64,000 nt of DNA, taken from the NCBI GenBank assembly GCA_009268125.1, contig WBOU01000019.1, positions 62,001-126,000 of the forward strand, given 5' to 3'. The notes beneath the pieces are model-generated. The model was not told where the DNA came from and made no database searches. It worked only from the letters and a program-made list of their open reading frames with translations. The stretch is from Chloroflexia bacterium SDU3-3 (GTDB taxonomy: Bacteria; Chloroflexota; Chloroflexia; Chloroflexales; Roseiflexaceae). The position numbers were made by a program, and so were the translations under genes. Of this stretch, positions 41,788 to 51,837 are shown piece after piece; the first letter of the stretch is position 1; each line of letters starts with the position of its first letter.

Positions 41788-44262
41788 CTAGCTGGCCTTG
41801 CGCGTGCGCACTGGTTTCTCGGCCTCGGCTGGCTTGGCGGCAGGCTTTTTGGTCGTCGCGGCGGGCTTTTTGGCCGCAGTGGCCTTGGCGGCAGGCTTCT
41901 TGGCCGCAGTGGCCTTGGCCGGTGCTGCTTTGGCCTTGGATGGTGCGGCCTTGGCTTTAGCGGGCGTGGTGGCACGCGCTGGTGCGGCCTTGGCCTCGGC
42001 TGGCTCCGCATCGGGGCGATAGTTCGCCACCTCGGCTAGATCATTGGTGATGTAGTCGCACTTCGGGTAGCGGTTGCAGCCGTAGAACGGGCGGCCAAAC
42101 TTGCCGCGCCGCCGCATCAGCTCGCCCTCGGTGCACTTGGGGCAGGCCACGCCGGTCGGCTCGGGCAGCGGCACCGGCTTGCCATCCTTGCCGATCCGGC
42201 GCGTGTTGGCGCACTCGGGGTAGCCACTGCAGCCGTAGAAGGGGCCAAACCGGCTCTTCTTCAGCACCATCGGCTTGCCGCACAGGTTGCACATCACATC
42301 GCTCATCTCGGGCGAGCTGGCCGCCTTGAGCTGGATCTGGCCGTCGGCGTTGCGCTCGAAGTCGCTGGTGAAGTCGCATTCGGGGTAGCGGTTGCAGGCC
42401 AAGAACTCGCCGTTCTTGCCAAATTTCACCGCCAGGATGCCCTCGTGGCACTTCGGGCAGACGATCCCGCTCAGCACCTCCTCGCGCTTGATATTGCGCA
42501 TCTCAGATCGCGCGGTCTGCAGCGTCTGCTCGAACGGCACGTAAAAATCGCGCATCACCGGTACCCAGCGCTTCTCGCCGTCGGCGATGTCGTCGAGCTG
42601 CTGCTCCATCTCGGATGTGAAGCTGTAGTCGACGATGTTGGCGAAGTGCTGCACCAGCAGATCGGTCACCACGCCGCCCAGCGTCGTTGGGATGAGCTTC
42701 TTCTCCTTGATCTCGACATACTCGCGATCGACGATCGTTGCCAGCGTTGGCGCATAGGTGGAAGGGCGGCCAATACCCAGGCGCTCTAGCTCTTTCACCA
42801 GGCTGGCCTCGGTGTAGCGCGGCGCTGGCTCGGTGAAATGCTGGATGGGCAGCAGCTTCTGCAGGTCAAGCGGGTCGCGCTCGGCCAGCGGCGGCAGGCG
42901 CTTCTCGGCGTCCTCATCCTCCTCGCCCTCGTCTAGGGTCACGTTGTAGACCGCCAGGAAGCCGGGGAAGCGCAGCACCGAACCGTTGGCGCGGAACACG
43001 TACGGCGCGGCACCCTCGCCTGCCTCCTTGCGGGCGGCGATGTCCACCGTGGTGCTGTCGAACACGGCTGCCGCCATCTGGCTGGCGATAAAGCGCTTCC
43101 AGATCAGGTCGTACAGCCGCATCTGCTCGCTGGTCAGCACGCTGCGCAGCTGCTCGGGCAGCCGCCTGCTGGAGGTGGGGCGGATGGCCTCGTGGGCCTC
43201 CTGCGCGCCCTTGGCCTTGGTCTTGTAGAACGGCGGCTTCTCGGGCAGGTAGTCCTGCCCAAAGCGCTGCTCGATCACCACGCGGGCCTCATCTTGGGCC
43301 TCTCTGGCCACGTTGAAGCTGTCGGTACGCATATAGGTGATCAGGCCCACCACGCCCTCGTCGCCGCCGATGTCGACGCCCTCGTAGAGCTGCTGGGCCA
43401 CGATCATGGTGCGCTTGGCGGTGAAGCCCAGCTTGCGCCCGGCCTCCTGCTGTAGTGTGGATGTGGTGAAGGGCGGCGCGGGGGTGCGTTTCTTGTCCTT
43501 GCGCACCACCTTCTGCACCACATAGCTGGCCCCGTTCAGGTCGTCGACGATCGTCTTGGCGGCAGCCTTGTTGCCGATGGCGAACTTATCCAGCTTCTTG
43601 CCCTGCCGCTCGATCAGGGTAGCGCGGAAGATCGCGCCCTCCTTCTCGCTGGCGAACACGTGGCGGCGCAGGTCGGCCTCGATCGTCCAGTACTCCTGGG
43701 GCACAAACGCGGTGATCTCGCGCTCGCGCTCGACCACCAGGCGCACCGCCACCGACTGCACGCGCCCCGCCGAGATGCCACGCTTCACCTTCTCCCACAG
43801 CAGCGGCGAGATCTTGTAGCCCACCAGGCGGTCGAGCACGCGGCGGGCCTGCTGGGCATCCACCAGGTTGTTGTCGATCTGGCGTGGGGTGGCGATGGCC
43901 TGCTGCACGGCGTTGCGCGTGATCTCGTTGAACACCACGCGGTACACCGGCTTGCCGCGTGGCGGGCTAGCCGCCTGCAGGATGTGCCACGCGATCGCCT
44001 CGCCCTCGCGGTCGGGGTCGGTGGCCAGGTAGACCGCCTCGGCCTCGCGAATGGACTTCTTCAGGGTCGAGACGACTTTCTCCTTGCCCTTGGCGATCTC
44101 GTAGCTGGGGGTGAAGCCGCTGTCGACATCGACACCCAGGCCGCTCTTGGGCAGGTCGCGCACGTGGCCCATCGACGCCTCAACCCGGAACCCGCGCCCC
44201 AGGTATTTCTGAATGGTCTTGGCCTTGGCGGGCGACTCGACAATCACTAGTTTATTGGCCAT
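41788..44262 (-). CDS. topA: DNA topoisomerase I with lysine/alanine-rich tail
   Basis: 824 residues from the ATG at 44260-44262. It relaxes negative supercoils. The TOPRIM domain starts NKLVIVESPAKAKTIQKYLG and has the acidic DPDREGEAIAWH; active-site Tyr310 lies in LITYMRTDSFN. Three C-terminal zinc ribbons are visible: CPKCHEGIL...CNRYPEC, CNLCGKPMV...CSGYPEC and CPKCTEGEL...CNRYPKC (about 605-740). The last 70 residues are almost only Lys, Ala and Pro (repeats of ATAAKKPA), like histone H1 or mycobacterial topoisomerase tails, and should hold DNA non-specifically. The 18-residue in-frame extension upstream is not needed. Single gene. Confidence 0.97.
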   Translation of the reverse strand: MANKLVIVESPAKAKTIQKYLGRGFRVEASMGHVRDLPKSGLGVDVDSGFTPSYEIAKGKEKVVSTLKKSIREAEAVYLATDPDREGEAIAWHILQAASPPRGKPVYRVVFNEITRNAVQQAIATPRQIDNNLVDAQQARRVLDRLVGYKISPLLWEKVKRGISAGRVQSVAVRLVVEREREITAFVPQEYWTIEADLRRHVFASEKEGAIFRATLIERQGKKLDKFAIGNKAAAKTIVDDLNGASYVVQKVVRKDKKRTPAPPFTTSTLQQEAGRKLGFTAKRTMIVAQQLYEGVDIGGDEGVVGLITYMRTDSFNVAREAQDEARVVIEQRFGQDYLPEKPPFYKTKAKGAQEAHEAIRPTSSRRLPEQLRSVLTSEQMRLYDLIWKRFIASQMAAAVFDSTTVDIAARKEAGEGAAPYVFRANGSVLRFPGFLAVYNVTLDEGEEDEDAEKRLPPLAERDPLDLQKLLPIQHFTEPAPRYTEASLVKELERLGIGRPSTYAPTLATIVDREYVEIKEKKLIPTTLGGVVTDLLVQHFANIVDYSFTSEMEQQLDDIADGEKRWVPVMRDFYVPFEQTLQTARSEMRNIKREEVLSGIVCPKCHEGILAVKFGKNGEFLACNRYPECDFTSDFERNADGQIQLKAASSPEMSDVMCNLCGKPMVLKKSRFGPFYGCSGYPECANTRRIGKDGKPVPLPEPTGVACPKCTEGELMRRRGKFGRPFYGCNRYPKCDYITNDLAEVANYRPDAEPAEAKAAPARATTPAKAKAAPSKAKAAPAKATAAKKPAAKATAAKKPAATTKKPAAKPAEAEKPVRTRKAS

Positions 44263-44728
44263 ACGCAAGCTTTCATGCTGTTCGTCGGATCTGGCGCGGC
44301 CCACAGAACGGGCCACGCCGCTATGTCTCTACGAGGTGCGGTCATATTTCCCTGCCCGCAGGGAATAGGGCCGCACCATCTATGCGGCGGGCGCGCTGGG
44401 TCGGCGGCATGCCTATCGGTGAATCGTAGAACTCGCTTCCCAGTGCGTGATACTTCTCCATGGTGCGAAAAGGGAGGGTTGTTGGCCCTCCCGAATAGTC
44501 GCACGAATGCGCCCACTATAGCTGCCTCCCCCACGCTTGTCAAGGGTATCTTCTTTATAGAGCTGCTGTTTTTCGCTCGGTCGGCGCAATTTTTGACGAT
44601 GCGTTTGGCCGCAGTGTTGCGCCAAAAACACCTTTTTGACCCTTCAGGACTATCGGACTATTTAGCCCCAGTACATGGTCTTCTATAATTTGAAACAGAA
44701 CGTTCGAACTTCGGGGAGGAATGTCGTT
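44263..44728. other. Gene-free gap between topA and the Tad locus
   Basis: Open frames here have no SD and no recognisable protein. A TATAAT at 44684-44689 lies 39 bases before the TadE-like gene and is the best promoter candidate. GGTGCGGTCATATTTCCCTG and CGCAGGGAATAGGGCCGCAC (about 44335-44376) form an imperfect hairpin behind the topA start. Confidence 0.55.
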
Positions 44729-45235
44729 ATGCGGCATCACACACACAAAGGCCAGTCGATTGTCGAGATGGCCTTGCTCTTACCACTTATGTTGGTGGTG
44801 ATCATGGGGATCATCGATTTCGGCTGGTATGTGTATGGCTATGCCACGGTCTATATGGCCGCGCGATCTGCCGCAGAGGAGGCGACCATGCTGCCGCCTA
44901 TGACCACCCGAGTGGGTGTGGGCAAAACCCCCGATATGACCGATGTCTGCGTCAGCAGCATTGTGAATAAAGTGGTGCAGACCGGGCCACTTTTTGCCGA
45001 TATCGGTAGCCCAAACAACATCGAGATCAGCTACCCCACCAGCATACGGGCACCAGGCGAGCCGATCCAAGTCAAACTGACCTACACCATCCGTCCGCTG
45101 ACGCCGCTCTGGCAGATGGTGCCGATAGGCAACAAGGGTGCGTACAAGGTGGTGATCGCCACCCGCCGCACCGTCGAGGTGTTGGGTGAAAATCCCAAGA
45201 ACTACTATTCTCCTAATCTAACCGCGTGCAGCTAG
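44729..45235 (+). CDS. tadE: TadE-like pseudopilin of the Tad locus
   Basis: 168 residues. After a short basic leader (MRHHTHKG) comes the TadE signature GQSIVEMALLLPLML, with Glu at +5 of the likely prepilin peptidase site (after Gly8), and a single hydrophobic helix to about residue 30. The rest is an exported domain beginning WYVYGYATVYMAARSAAEEA. TadE-type proteins are minor pilins that start or tip the Flp pilus. GGGGAGG lies upstream with a spacer of about 9. It is the first of three pilin-like genes, 11 bases before the next. Confidence 0.88.
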   Translation: MRHHTHKGQSIVEMALLLPLMLVVIMGIIDFGWYVYGYATVYMAARSAAEEATMLPPMTTRVGVGKTPDMTDVCVSSIVNKVVQTGPLFADIGSPNNIEISYPTSIRAPGEPIQVKLTYTIRPLTPLWQMVPIGNKGAYKVVIATRRTVEVLGENPKNYYSPNLTACS

Positions 45236-45246
45236 TGAGGTTCGCT

Positions 45247-46239
45247 ATGCGACAGTTTTCAAAATCCCAGGCGCAGGCGATGGTCGAGTTCGCTCTCGCG
45301 GCAACCCTTATCTTCTTCCTTCTGGCTGCCGCCATTGATTTGGGCTTCCTGTTCTTTACCAAACAGGGCCTGACCAGCGCCGCTCAAGAGGGTGCGATGT
45401 ATGGTAGCAACAAGCTCAAAAGTAGGACAGGCGGCGGGCGCGAGCTTGACTATGTAACCATTCAGTCGCGTGTGCGCTATGAGTCTGGCGATACCGGCGG
45501 CAATGGTATTAGCAATCTGCTCGATCTCAACAGCAACGGCAAGGATGATATCAAGCAGGAATCGGGCGTGATCGATTCGACCGGTAAGACGGGCTACATC
45601 AAGGTGCTCTCGCTGGCCGACAATAATGTCAATGGTAACCCAACCGATGATGGGGGCGCGCTCTGCGAAGACCCCTCCAAGAGCACCGTGCCCTGCTACG
45701 TGTATGTTTCTGTCACCAAGGTGCATAGGATGTTCTTCCCGCTGTCGCCATCGTTCGATAACTCGGTGAATGTGACGAGCAGCTACTACCTGCTGATCCG
45801 CGATAGCTTCCGTACTGGCTCTGGCACTGAAAACTATGGAACACCCACCGCGACGCCGAATGCGAACCAGCTGGTGATCGAGCCAGATGTGTTTAGCTCA
45901 ACCTTCACCGATCTGACCAAGATGCCCTGGACGTTTAAGGCGTATGACAAGGGTGTGGGGACAAGCAATGGTGCTGGTATCCAGAATGTGCAGATCACCT
46001 TTGCCTTCCCAGGGGGTAGCCCATCGCTGCCGAATGGTGCTGACTCGGCGGTTCCCTACTGCGTGTTTGGTGGGGCGACCTCCTGCAAGTCACTAAGCCA
46101 GACTTCGCTGATCTCGGCTATGGATACGAATAGCGAGAAAAACGCGTTGAATGGCAAGACCTTTATGATCACTGTCACGGCCACTGGCAACAACGGTGTC
46201 TCGGTCAGTAATACCTTTACCACGGTCTATAAGAAATAG
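45247..46239 (+). CDS. TadE/TadF-like pseudopilin with extended C-terminal domain
   Basis: 330 residues, start after GTGAGG. The leader MRQFSKSQAQ is followed by AMVEFALAATLIFFLLAAAIDLG, a type IV pilin-like helix with Glu in the conserved place, and the family sequence FFTKQGLTSAAQEGAMYGS. The region 65-190 is unusually long for TadE (SNLLDLNSNGKDDIKQ resembles a calcium-binding type DxNxNGxxD loop). The C-terminal part (about 205-330) looks like an Ig-like beta domain. Likely a minor pilin carrying an exposed module. Confidence 0.82.
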   Translation: MRQFSKSQAQAMVEFALAATLIFFLLAAAIDLGFLFFTKQGLTSAAQEGAMYGSNKLKSRTGGGRELDYVTIQSRVRYESGDTGGNGISNLLDLNSNGKDDIKQESGVIDSTGKTGYIKVLSLADNNVNGNPTDDGGALCEDPSKSTVPCYVYVSVTKVHRMFFPLSPSFDNSVNVTSSYYLLIRDSFRTGSGTENYGTPTATPNANQLVIEPDVFSSTFTDLTKMPWTFKAYDKGVGTSNGAGIQNVQITFAFPGGSPSLPNGADSAVPYCVFGGATSCKSLSQTSLISAMDTNSEKNALNGKTFMITVTATGNNGVSVSNTFTTVYKK

Positions 46240-46274
46240 TTTCACTATCAACCCACCACTTCAGGAGGACGAGT

Positions 46275-48860
46275 ATGAATCTTCTACGGCGTAGAAGGGA
46301 GTCCGGCCAGAGTATCCCGCTCATCGCGCTGATGATCGTGCTGCTCTTCGCGATGGTTGGCCTCTCGGTGGATGTCGGCAATACCTATGCCGAACAGCGC
46401 ACCGTCACGCGCGGCACCAACGCGGCTGCAATCGCAGGTATGGATTTCTTGGTCAAGGGCTATAGCGATGAAGCGATTGGCCAAAGCATCCGCGAGTCGC
46501 TAAAGTCCAATGGTGTCAAGCTGGATACCGATGATGGCAGCCCGCGTACGCTTCAGGCCAACTACCTGAATGTCGAGGGTAAGGTCATCTCGAACTGTAA
46601 TATTGGCGAATGTACGACCGTGAACATCACAGAAGCTCAGTATATCCAGGTGAATGTGAAAGGCACGGTTAGCACCTACTTCGCACGGGTGGTAGGTCGG
46701 CCCTCGCTGCCGGTCGATTCGACGTCGTGGGCTGGGCGCTGCCCGCCGATTAATGGCGTCTACCCGCTTGCAGTGTGGCATACCACCGTTGATGAGATCA
46801 ATGGCGTGATGAGGGCGCCGACCCCGGCCGAACTACACAAAGGTAATTCACTTGACAAAGAGTTTGGCACCTATTCCGATGGGGTGTACAAGAACAAGTT
46901 CTGGCGGCGAATCTGGCTGAAGGACTCGGGTACTGCTATGGGCGCGGGTAGCTTCTCGCTCCTGCGCTGGAACGCCAATGACTCATCATCGGATGTGCCT
47001 GGCCTAGCCGCCGCCTTCACTGGTGCTGGCACGCTGGCTAGCACCTTCAAAGAGGTGACTCCGCAACCCCCAAGCGATACCCCACAGCTCGCTGGCTATC
47101 CATTTTCGCCTGGCCAGTTGACCATTGGCGACTGGATCGCAGCCGCACCCGGCGCGAAGTTCCAGAGCAACGATGTGGGCGCTGCGCTGAAGAAGCTACA
47201 AACAGAGCGCACTACCCTTATTCTGCCCATTATCAGCTCTGAAACGGCTATCAATAATGCTAACGGTAATGGGGGTGGCACCAATACCGCTGTGAAGCTG
47301 AAGAGCTTTGGCAAGTTCTATATTGGCAATCCCGATGGCAACGGCGGTATGAGCCAGCAAGGCGGCGCTAATGCATATATCGACCTGGTCTACCTTGGGC
47401 CAGCGAACGACATGCCCTGTCTGGTGACTAACGTTGACCCGGTGGATGGCACCACTACGCCGCCCCCCCCTGGTACAACTACTCCGCCCCCTGGTATTGA
47501 GGTCACCATCCCGTTCCAGGTGAACCCGCGCTGGCAGACCGAGAGCGAGCCTGCTGACCCGATCGCCTACCAGCTGGTCATCGACGTCTCTGGCTCGATG
47601 GTGTGGGACTTCTATGGCAATGGTACGCTTGGCGGTACGATAAAAGCCAACGCGAACACCTCTGGCGGCACCAACTATCGCTGCGAGTGGTCGGCCCCCG
47701 AAACACAGTACACCTATAGGGAAAACTGCAGCGGTCCGACGTCGCCTTGGTGGAACTACAAAGAGCGCCGCATCTACACGACCAAGGATGCGATCCGCAC
47801 CTTTATCGGCGGCCTTGGCGCGAACGACACCATGCGCTACACCGCATTCAGCTCGGGTCGCGGCTATAGCGGCAATGCCCTGGTGGTGCCGAGCAGCGGC
47901 TATACCAACAATAAAGCGACGCTGCTCAGCGAGCTTGATACGCTTGGTTCATACAACAACGATCCGTACATCACCAATGGTGGCACGCCTGGCCCGCAGG
48001 CGCTGCAGATGGCGCGCACGGTGCTTTCCACAGCCCCCAGTGTTGCTCCTAACGGCCAGAAGTACCGTGATGTTATCATCTACCTGACCGATGGTGTTGC
48101 CAACGTGTTCCTGAGCGGCACGACAAACTATGCAACCGATATCTGCCCTCAGAGCGCAGGTTGGTCGCCAAATAAGGCGCAGAACACGCCTGACCCGTGC
48201 CAGATCGGCTACTCGGCATCGGCTGGCCAGAACCGCCCGATCACCGAGATGGTCAACCAGGCCAATCTGCTGAAGGAGGCCAACAAAGAGTCGCAGATCT
48301 ATGTGATCGCGCTGGCCACTGTGGCAACCGATGGCCTGTCGCAGGTTGCCTCGGCCCCGTCGATGCTCTACAAGGCCAACGAGCCTGGCTTTGTCGGCTC
48401 GGTGATGGAGGCCATCCGCAAGCGCGTGAACAACACGAACTGCATCTCGAATGGTGGCAGCCGCTACTATGATCGTATCGATGCTTCCCATCACTCAGAT
48501 CTGAGCGGTAGCTACGCACTGACATCAGAGCAGTTCGGCAAGGTGAAGATCTACAACGATAACGGCACGTCGGTTATCGCCGAGGTTCCGATTACCCACG
48601 ATGCCGCCAGTGGCAAGCTGGGTATCAAGACCAACCTGCCGCCAGGCAACTACCAGATGGCCGCCTGGATTGGATACAAGGGCGGGGATGAGCCAACGCC
48701 GATCTCACGTATCTATCAGGCGCTATCGTGGAACAAGATCTCGTTCTCAAACAAGCTCTCGTTTGCGGTGGTGAAGGATAGTTCGCTGAATAGCAGTATC
48801 ATTCTGCCCACGGTCTACGTAGACCTTGAGTCGAATCAGAACGTCTGCCCCGTCAAGTAG
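46275..48860 (+). CDS. tadG: TadG-like protein with von Willebrand factor A domain
   Basis: 861 residues, start after AGGAGG. The N-terminal helix ESGQSIPLIALMIVLLFAMVGLSVDVGNTYAEQRTV (read in two parts) is the TadG/TadE_N-type anchor. A proline-rich hinge (TTPPPPGTTTPPPG, about 393-408) leads to a vWA domain (about 430-720) with an intact MIDAS D437-V-S439-G-S441 and DVIIYLTDGVAN further on. The last 140 residues form a beta-rich domain. vWA domains on pili mediate metal-dependent binding, so this is a candidate adhesin or pilus-tip protein. It ends at a very strong terminator. Confidence 0.87.
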   Translation: MNLLRRRRESGQSIPLIALMIVLLFAMVGLSVDVGNTYAEQRTVTRGTNAAAIAGMDFLVKGYSDEAIGQSIRESLKSNGVKLDTDDGSPRTLQANYLNVEGKVISNCNIGECTTVNITEAQYIQVNVKGTVSTYFARVVGRPSLPVDSTSWAGRCPPINGVYPLAVWHTTVDEINGVMRAPTPAELHKGNSLDKEFGTYSDGVYKNKFWRRIWLKDSGTAMGAGSFSLLRWNANDSSSDVPGLAAAFTGAGTLASTFKEVTPQPPSDTPQLAGYPFSPGQLTIGDWIAAAPGAKFQSNDVGAALKKLQTERTTLILPIISSETAINNANGNGGGTNTAVKLKSFGKFYIGNPDGNGGMSQQGGANAYIDLVYLGPANDMPCLVTNVDPVDGTTTPPPPGTTTPPPGIEVTIPFQVNPRWQTESEPADPIAYQLVIDVSGSMVWDFYGNGTLGGTIKANANTSGGTNYRCEWSAPETQYTYRENCSGPTSPWWNYKERRIYTTKDAIRTFIGGLGANDTMRYTAFSSGRGYSGNALVVPSSGYTNNKATLLSELDTLGSYNNDPYITNGGTPGPQALQMARTVLSTAPSVAPNGQKYRDVIIYLTDGVANVFLSGTTNYATDICPQSAGWSPNKAQNTPDPCQIGYSASAGQNRPITEMVNQANLLKEANKESQIYVIALATVATDGLSQVASAPSMLYKANEPGFVGSVMEAIRKRVNNTNCISNGGSRYYDRIDASHHSDLSGSYALTSEQFGKVKIYNDNGTSVIAEVPITHDAASGKLGIKTNLPPGNYQMAAWIGYKGGDEPTPISRIYQALSWNKISFSNKLSFAVVKDSSLNSSIILPTVYVDLESNQNVCPVK

Positions 48861-48873
48861 GGGAGTAGCGGCT

Positions 48874-48920
48874 CAAGAACCGAGTTCCGAGCGTTTGCTC
48901 GGGACTCGGTTCTTGTCTCA
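48874..48920 (+). terminator. Terminator after the three TadE/G genes
   Basis: A 19-bp stem (48874-48892 with 48897-48915, one mismatch/G-T) with loop GTTT, followed by TCTCA. The rest of the gap to 49163 is AT-rich; a TACAAT at 49107-49112 may be the -10 for the kelch gene. Confidence 0.8.
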
Positions 48921-49163
48921 GATGCGCACTGTTGGTCTATCGCATTCGTATGCATACCTGTACGCAGCGCATCAGAGGGAGTTGGGTGTCAAAAAACGCT
49001 TGATCAGCTTTATCGATCCGATGCTTCTGCTATATGGCAGCGTAATTGAAGAAAAATTGAAATGTTTGAATAGCATTTTTTGCTTTTTTATCTGATACAC
49101 TCCCGCTACAATACTATCCGATCTGTTGTCCCTATTGGCCGGTTTCATTCAAGGAGCTACGCA

Positions 49164-51680
49164 ATGAGGTGGAAATCTGCATCACGCAACGCAGGCATGA
49201 TGCTGCTGGTAAGCACCTGCCTGCTTCTCTCCACTGTGCTCACGCCACAGGTTGCTGAAGCAAAAGTGAAGAAGAACCTAACGGTAAATAATACAATTAA
49301 CCAGTTTACCGAGGGCACATTTCAGCGCGCCGAGATGACAACCTACGAATCTACCTCGGGTAGTGCCGCAGCGCTCGATGACAAAGGTGGGGTGCAGGTC
49401 ACTCCTATTAGCATCTTCAAGTTTCAAGAGAATGCGTCGGCCCACTCGCTGCCGAGAAACTTGGCACGCATGGGTATTGCTGTGGTGGGCACCCGTATCT
49501 TTGTGATCGGCGGCATTGCCCATGTCAACGGCTCAAGCACCTATGAGACAACCGCCGAGGTCTATTCGGCCGAGGTGGCTACCACCGCAACGGCAAATCA
49601 GGCTATCGGCGAGTTTACCTCTGATTGGGTTGCTGAACCTTCTCTGCCAGCTGTTGTATCCTCTGGTGATACTGGCTTCACTGACCCTACGGCGGTAGTG
49701 AACTCGCCGGCGGTGGTGACCGCGACCGCTGGTGGCAAGAGCTACATTTATGTGATTGGCGGTAACACGCGCATTGGCGAGAGCGGTCGCGACTTTTCGA
49801 GCTATGCGGTGCGCCGCGCCACGATTGGTTCGAATGGCCGCATCAGCACCTGGGAGAGCCTCTCGAACGCGACTATCCCGCTGATTAACCAGCTTTCCGG
49901 GTTGCAGGGCGCATCGGCGGTTACTAGCACGATTAACGGTACGACCTATGTGTACCTGATCGGTGGCCTGCAGCGCTATCGCGTTGATCAAAATATGGTG
50001 GAGAGTGGCTCGAAAGCAGTTTTCTGGGCCAAGGTCGATAGCTCGACTGGCAAGCTTGTTAAGCCATCCAATCCTTCGCAGGAGGGCTGGGATCGTGGGG
50101 CCGACCTGGATCTTCGGGATGATAGCGGTGTGGATGCTGCTGGCCTCTGGGACGCCGCCGCAGTATCCGGCGCATACGATGTCACCAACAACTTGTATGG
50201 TGGCCGTGCGATCTACGTCTTTGGTGGTCAGACCGTATCAAATAACTTCCCTGGCAACCCAGGTGCTGCCTATAATGCCGAGGTGTACCAGATCTTGCCC
50301 AGCGCAACTGGCTCGCCCGACAGTGGCGACTGGACGAGTGGTACACTGCCCTCGGCACGCGTTGGGCTAGGCGCAGTGACCTTTGGTGGTAAAAACTATC
50401 TGCCCGGCGGGGCTGTGGTGGATGGATCCGCGCTTAACCCCCAGAACGACATGCTCATGTCGATCGTTAATGACTTTCTTGAACTGCCTCCTCTGTCCGA
50501 GAATGGCTCAAACTTCCTCGCGGATGAAGATGCATTTGCTACCGCACGAGCCTTCCATGGTACAGCATTGGTGAAGGTGGGCGAGTCGGCATATGTGTAT
50601 GTGCTGGGCGGGCAGTCTACGGCTGATGGCAACAACCCCGTTTATACCAGCGACATTCGCTATGGCAAGATCGGCGGCGAGCAGAAGCAGCTGGTTGGTT
50701 ACCCGCGTGATGGTTGGTACTACAGCAATGTGGTCGACTTCAACTTTTCGAATGCTGAGGTGCAGAACATCCGCTGGGGCACCTACTTTAGCGATCCCAA
50801 TAATGGCGATATCGAGATTTCGTATCGTGTGGCGAACGCCAACACCTGCAGCGATCCGGGTTGGACCTTTAACGACTGGAAGCCAATAGATGGCAACTCT
50901 GGCAGCTCCTTCTCCCAAGAGGGCGCAAATGAGGTAACCCTGGATACCGCCGAGGGTCGCTGTTTCCAATATCGTGCTCGACTTGTTAGCCTCAAGAATG
51001 AGCCAGAATACTCGGCGGCCCTGGGGGCATCTACCCCGACGCTGCTCTACCTCTCGCTGCTGATCTTGCTGCCGGGCAGCCCGGATATACGCGCAGATCT
51101 TGATAAGAAAGATATCGAGGCGGTCTTCAACGCCGACAAGCAGCTTATCGGTTTCAATGTGCGTATCCGTAACCACAATGATAAGGAAGATCTGCCGGTA
51201 AATGGAGGCTATGAGCCAACCCAGAATGCCGATTCGGATGGCTCGGTTGGCTCCTTCTTTGTCGATATCTTTATCTACAAGGATCAGGAGCCAAGTTCAC
51301 CGCCAACTATCCCTGTGCAGTCCGATACACACGATATCGGCTGTACAACAATCCCAACATCGCGGATGACAGCCAATCAAACTTATCAGATCCTGTCGTG
51401 GGCTGATATCACCACCGATCCCAACTGTACGTCGAACAACCTCAATCTGCTTAGCTACTTTGCCAAGAACGGACGAGGCACCTACTACGTGTATCTGGTG
51501 GTCGACTCCTACTGCGATGATACCAGCGGGAATGGGATTGCGAACGGCTGCATCGATGAGACCGATGCGCTGAATGGTGAGTCCAACAATGTGATCAAAT
51601 ATTCATTCACCTTGAATCCTACCGACCCTGAGATTCCTGTCGTCTCCTACGATCTGTCGCTGCCAATGATCAGCAAGTAG
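49164..51680 (+). CDS. Secreted kelch-repeat beta-propeller protein with LPMISK tail
   Basis: 838 residues, start after AAGGAG. A signal peptide covers about 1-33 (MMLLVSTCLLLSTVLTPQVAEA). Kelch-type blades are marked by repeated V/LGG turns: RIFVIGGIAHVN, YIYVIGGNTRIG, YVYLIGGLQRY, IYVFGGQTV, YVYVLGGQST. The region about 520-640 (WYYSNVVDFNFSNAEVQNIR) resembles an F5/8-like or concanavalin-like beta domain, and about 640-830 is another beta domain with DSDGSVGSFFVDIFI. The protein ends LSLPMISK-stop. It lies between two halves of the Tad locus and is a candidate surface adhesin or pilus-associated protein. It has its own terminator. Confidence 0.82.
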   Translation: MRWKSASRNAGMMLLVSTCLLLSTVLTPQVAEAKVKKNLTVNNTINQFTEGTFQRAEMTTYESTSGSAAALDDKGGVQVTPISIFKFQENASAHSLPRNLARMGIAVVGTRIFVIGGIAHVNGSSTYETTAEVYSAEVATTATANQAIGEFTSDWVAEPSLPAVVSSGDTGFTDPTAVVNSPAVVTATAGGKSYIYVIGGNTRIGESGRDFSSYAVRRATIGSNGRISTWESLSNATIPLINQLSGLQGASAVTSTINGTTYVYLIGGLQRYRVDQNMVESGSKAVFWAKVDSSTGKLVKPSNPSQEGWDRGADLDLRDDSGVDAAGLWDAAAVSGAYDVTNNLYGGRAIYVFGGQTVSNNFPGNPGAAYNAEVYQILPSATGSPDSGDWTSGTLPSARVGLGAVTFGGKNYLPGGAVVDGSALNPQNDMLMSIVNDFLELPPLSENGSNFLADEDAFATARAFHGTALVKVGESAYVYVLGGQSTADGNNPVYTSDIRYGKIGGEQKQLVGYPRDGWYYSNVVDFNFSNAEVQNIRWGTYFSDPNNGDIEISYRVANANTCSDPGWTFNDWKPIDGNSGSSFSQEGANEVTLDTAEGRCFQYRARLVSLKNEPEYSAALGASTPTLLYLSLLILLPGSPDIRADLDKKDIEAVFNADKQLIGFNVRIRNHNDKEDLPVNGGYEPTQNADSDGSVGSFFVDIFIYKDQEPSSPPTIPVQSDTHDIGCTTIPTSRMTANQTYQILSWADITTDPNCTSNNLNLLSYFAKNGRGTYYVYLVVDSYCDDTSGNGIANGCIDETDALNGESNNVIKYSFTLNPTDPEIPVVSYDLSLPMISK

Positions 51681-51690
51681 ACCTGAGAAA

Positions 51691-51738
51691 AACATCCACT
51701 CTGGTGCTCGTAATAGCACCAGAGTGGATGTTCTGCTG
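51691..51738 (+). terminator. Strong hairpin after the kelch gene
   Basis: A perfect 18-bp inverted repeat (51691-51708 with 51715-51732, loop CGTAAT) begins 10 bases after the stop. Confidence 0.8.
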
Positions 51739-51837
51739 TGTCTAAAAGTAAAAATTGGTACCGTGCCTGGACCTTAGTACTATAGACCAATAGGTGTTTT
51801 AGCCCTTCTCTATAGGCTATTCATCTTTAAGTGCCTG

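Noticed and set aside
44247-44543. Possible 98-residue minus-strand gene upstream of topA
   Set aside because: No SD and no recognisable domain, and it overlaps the topA start region.
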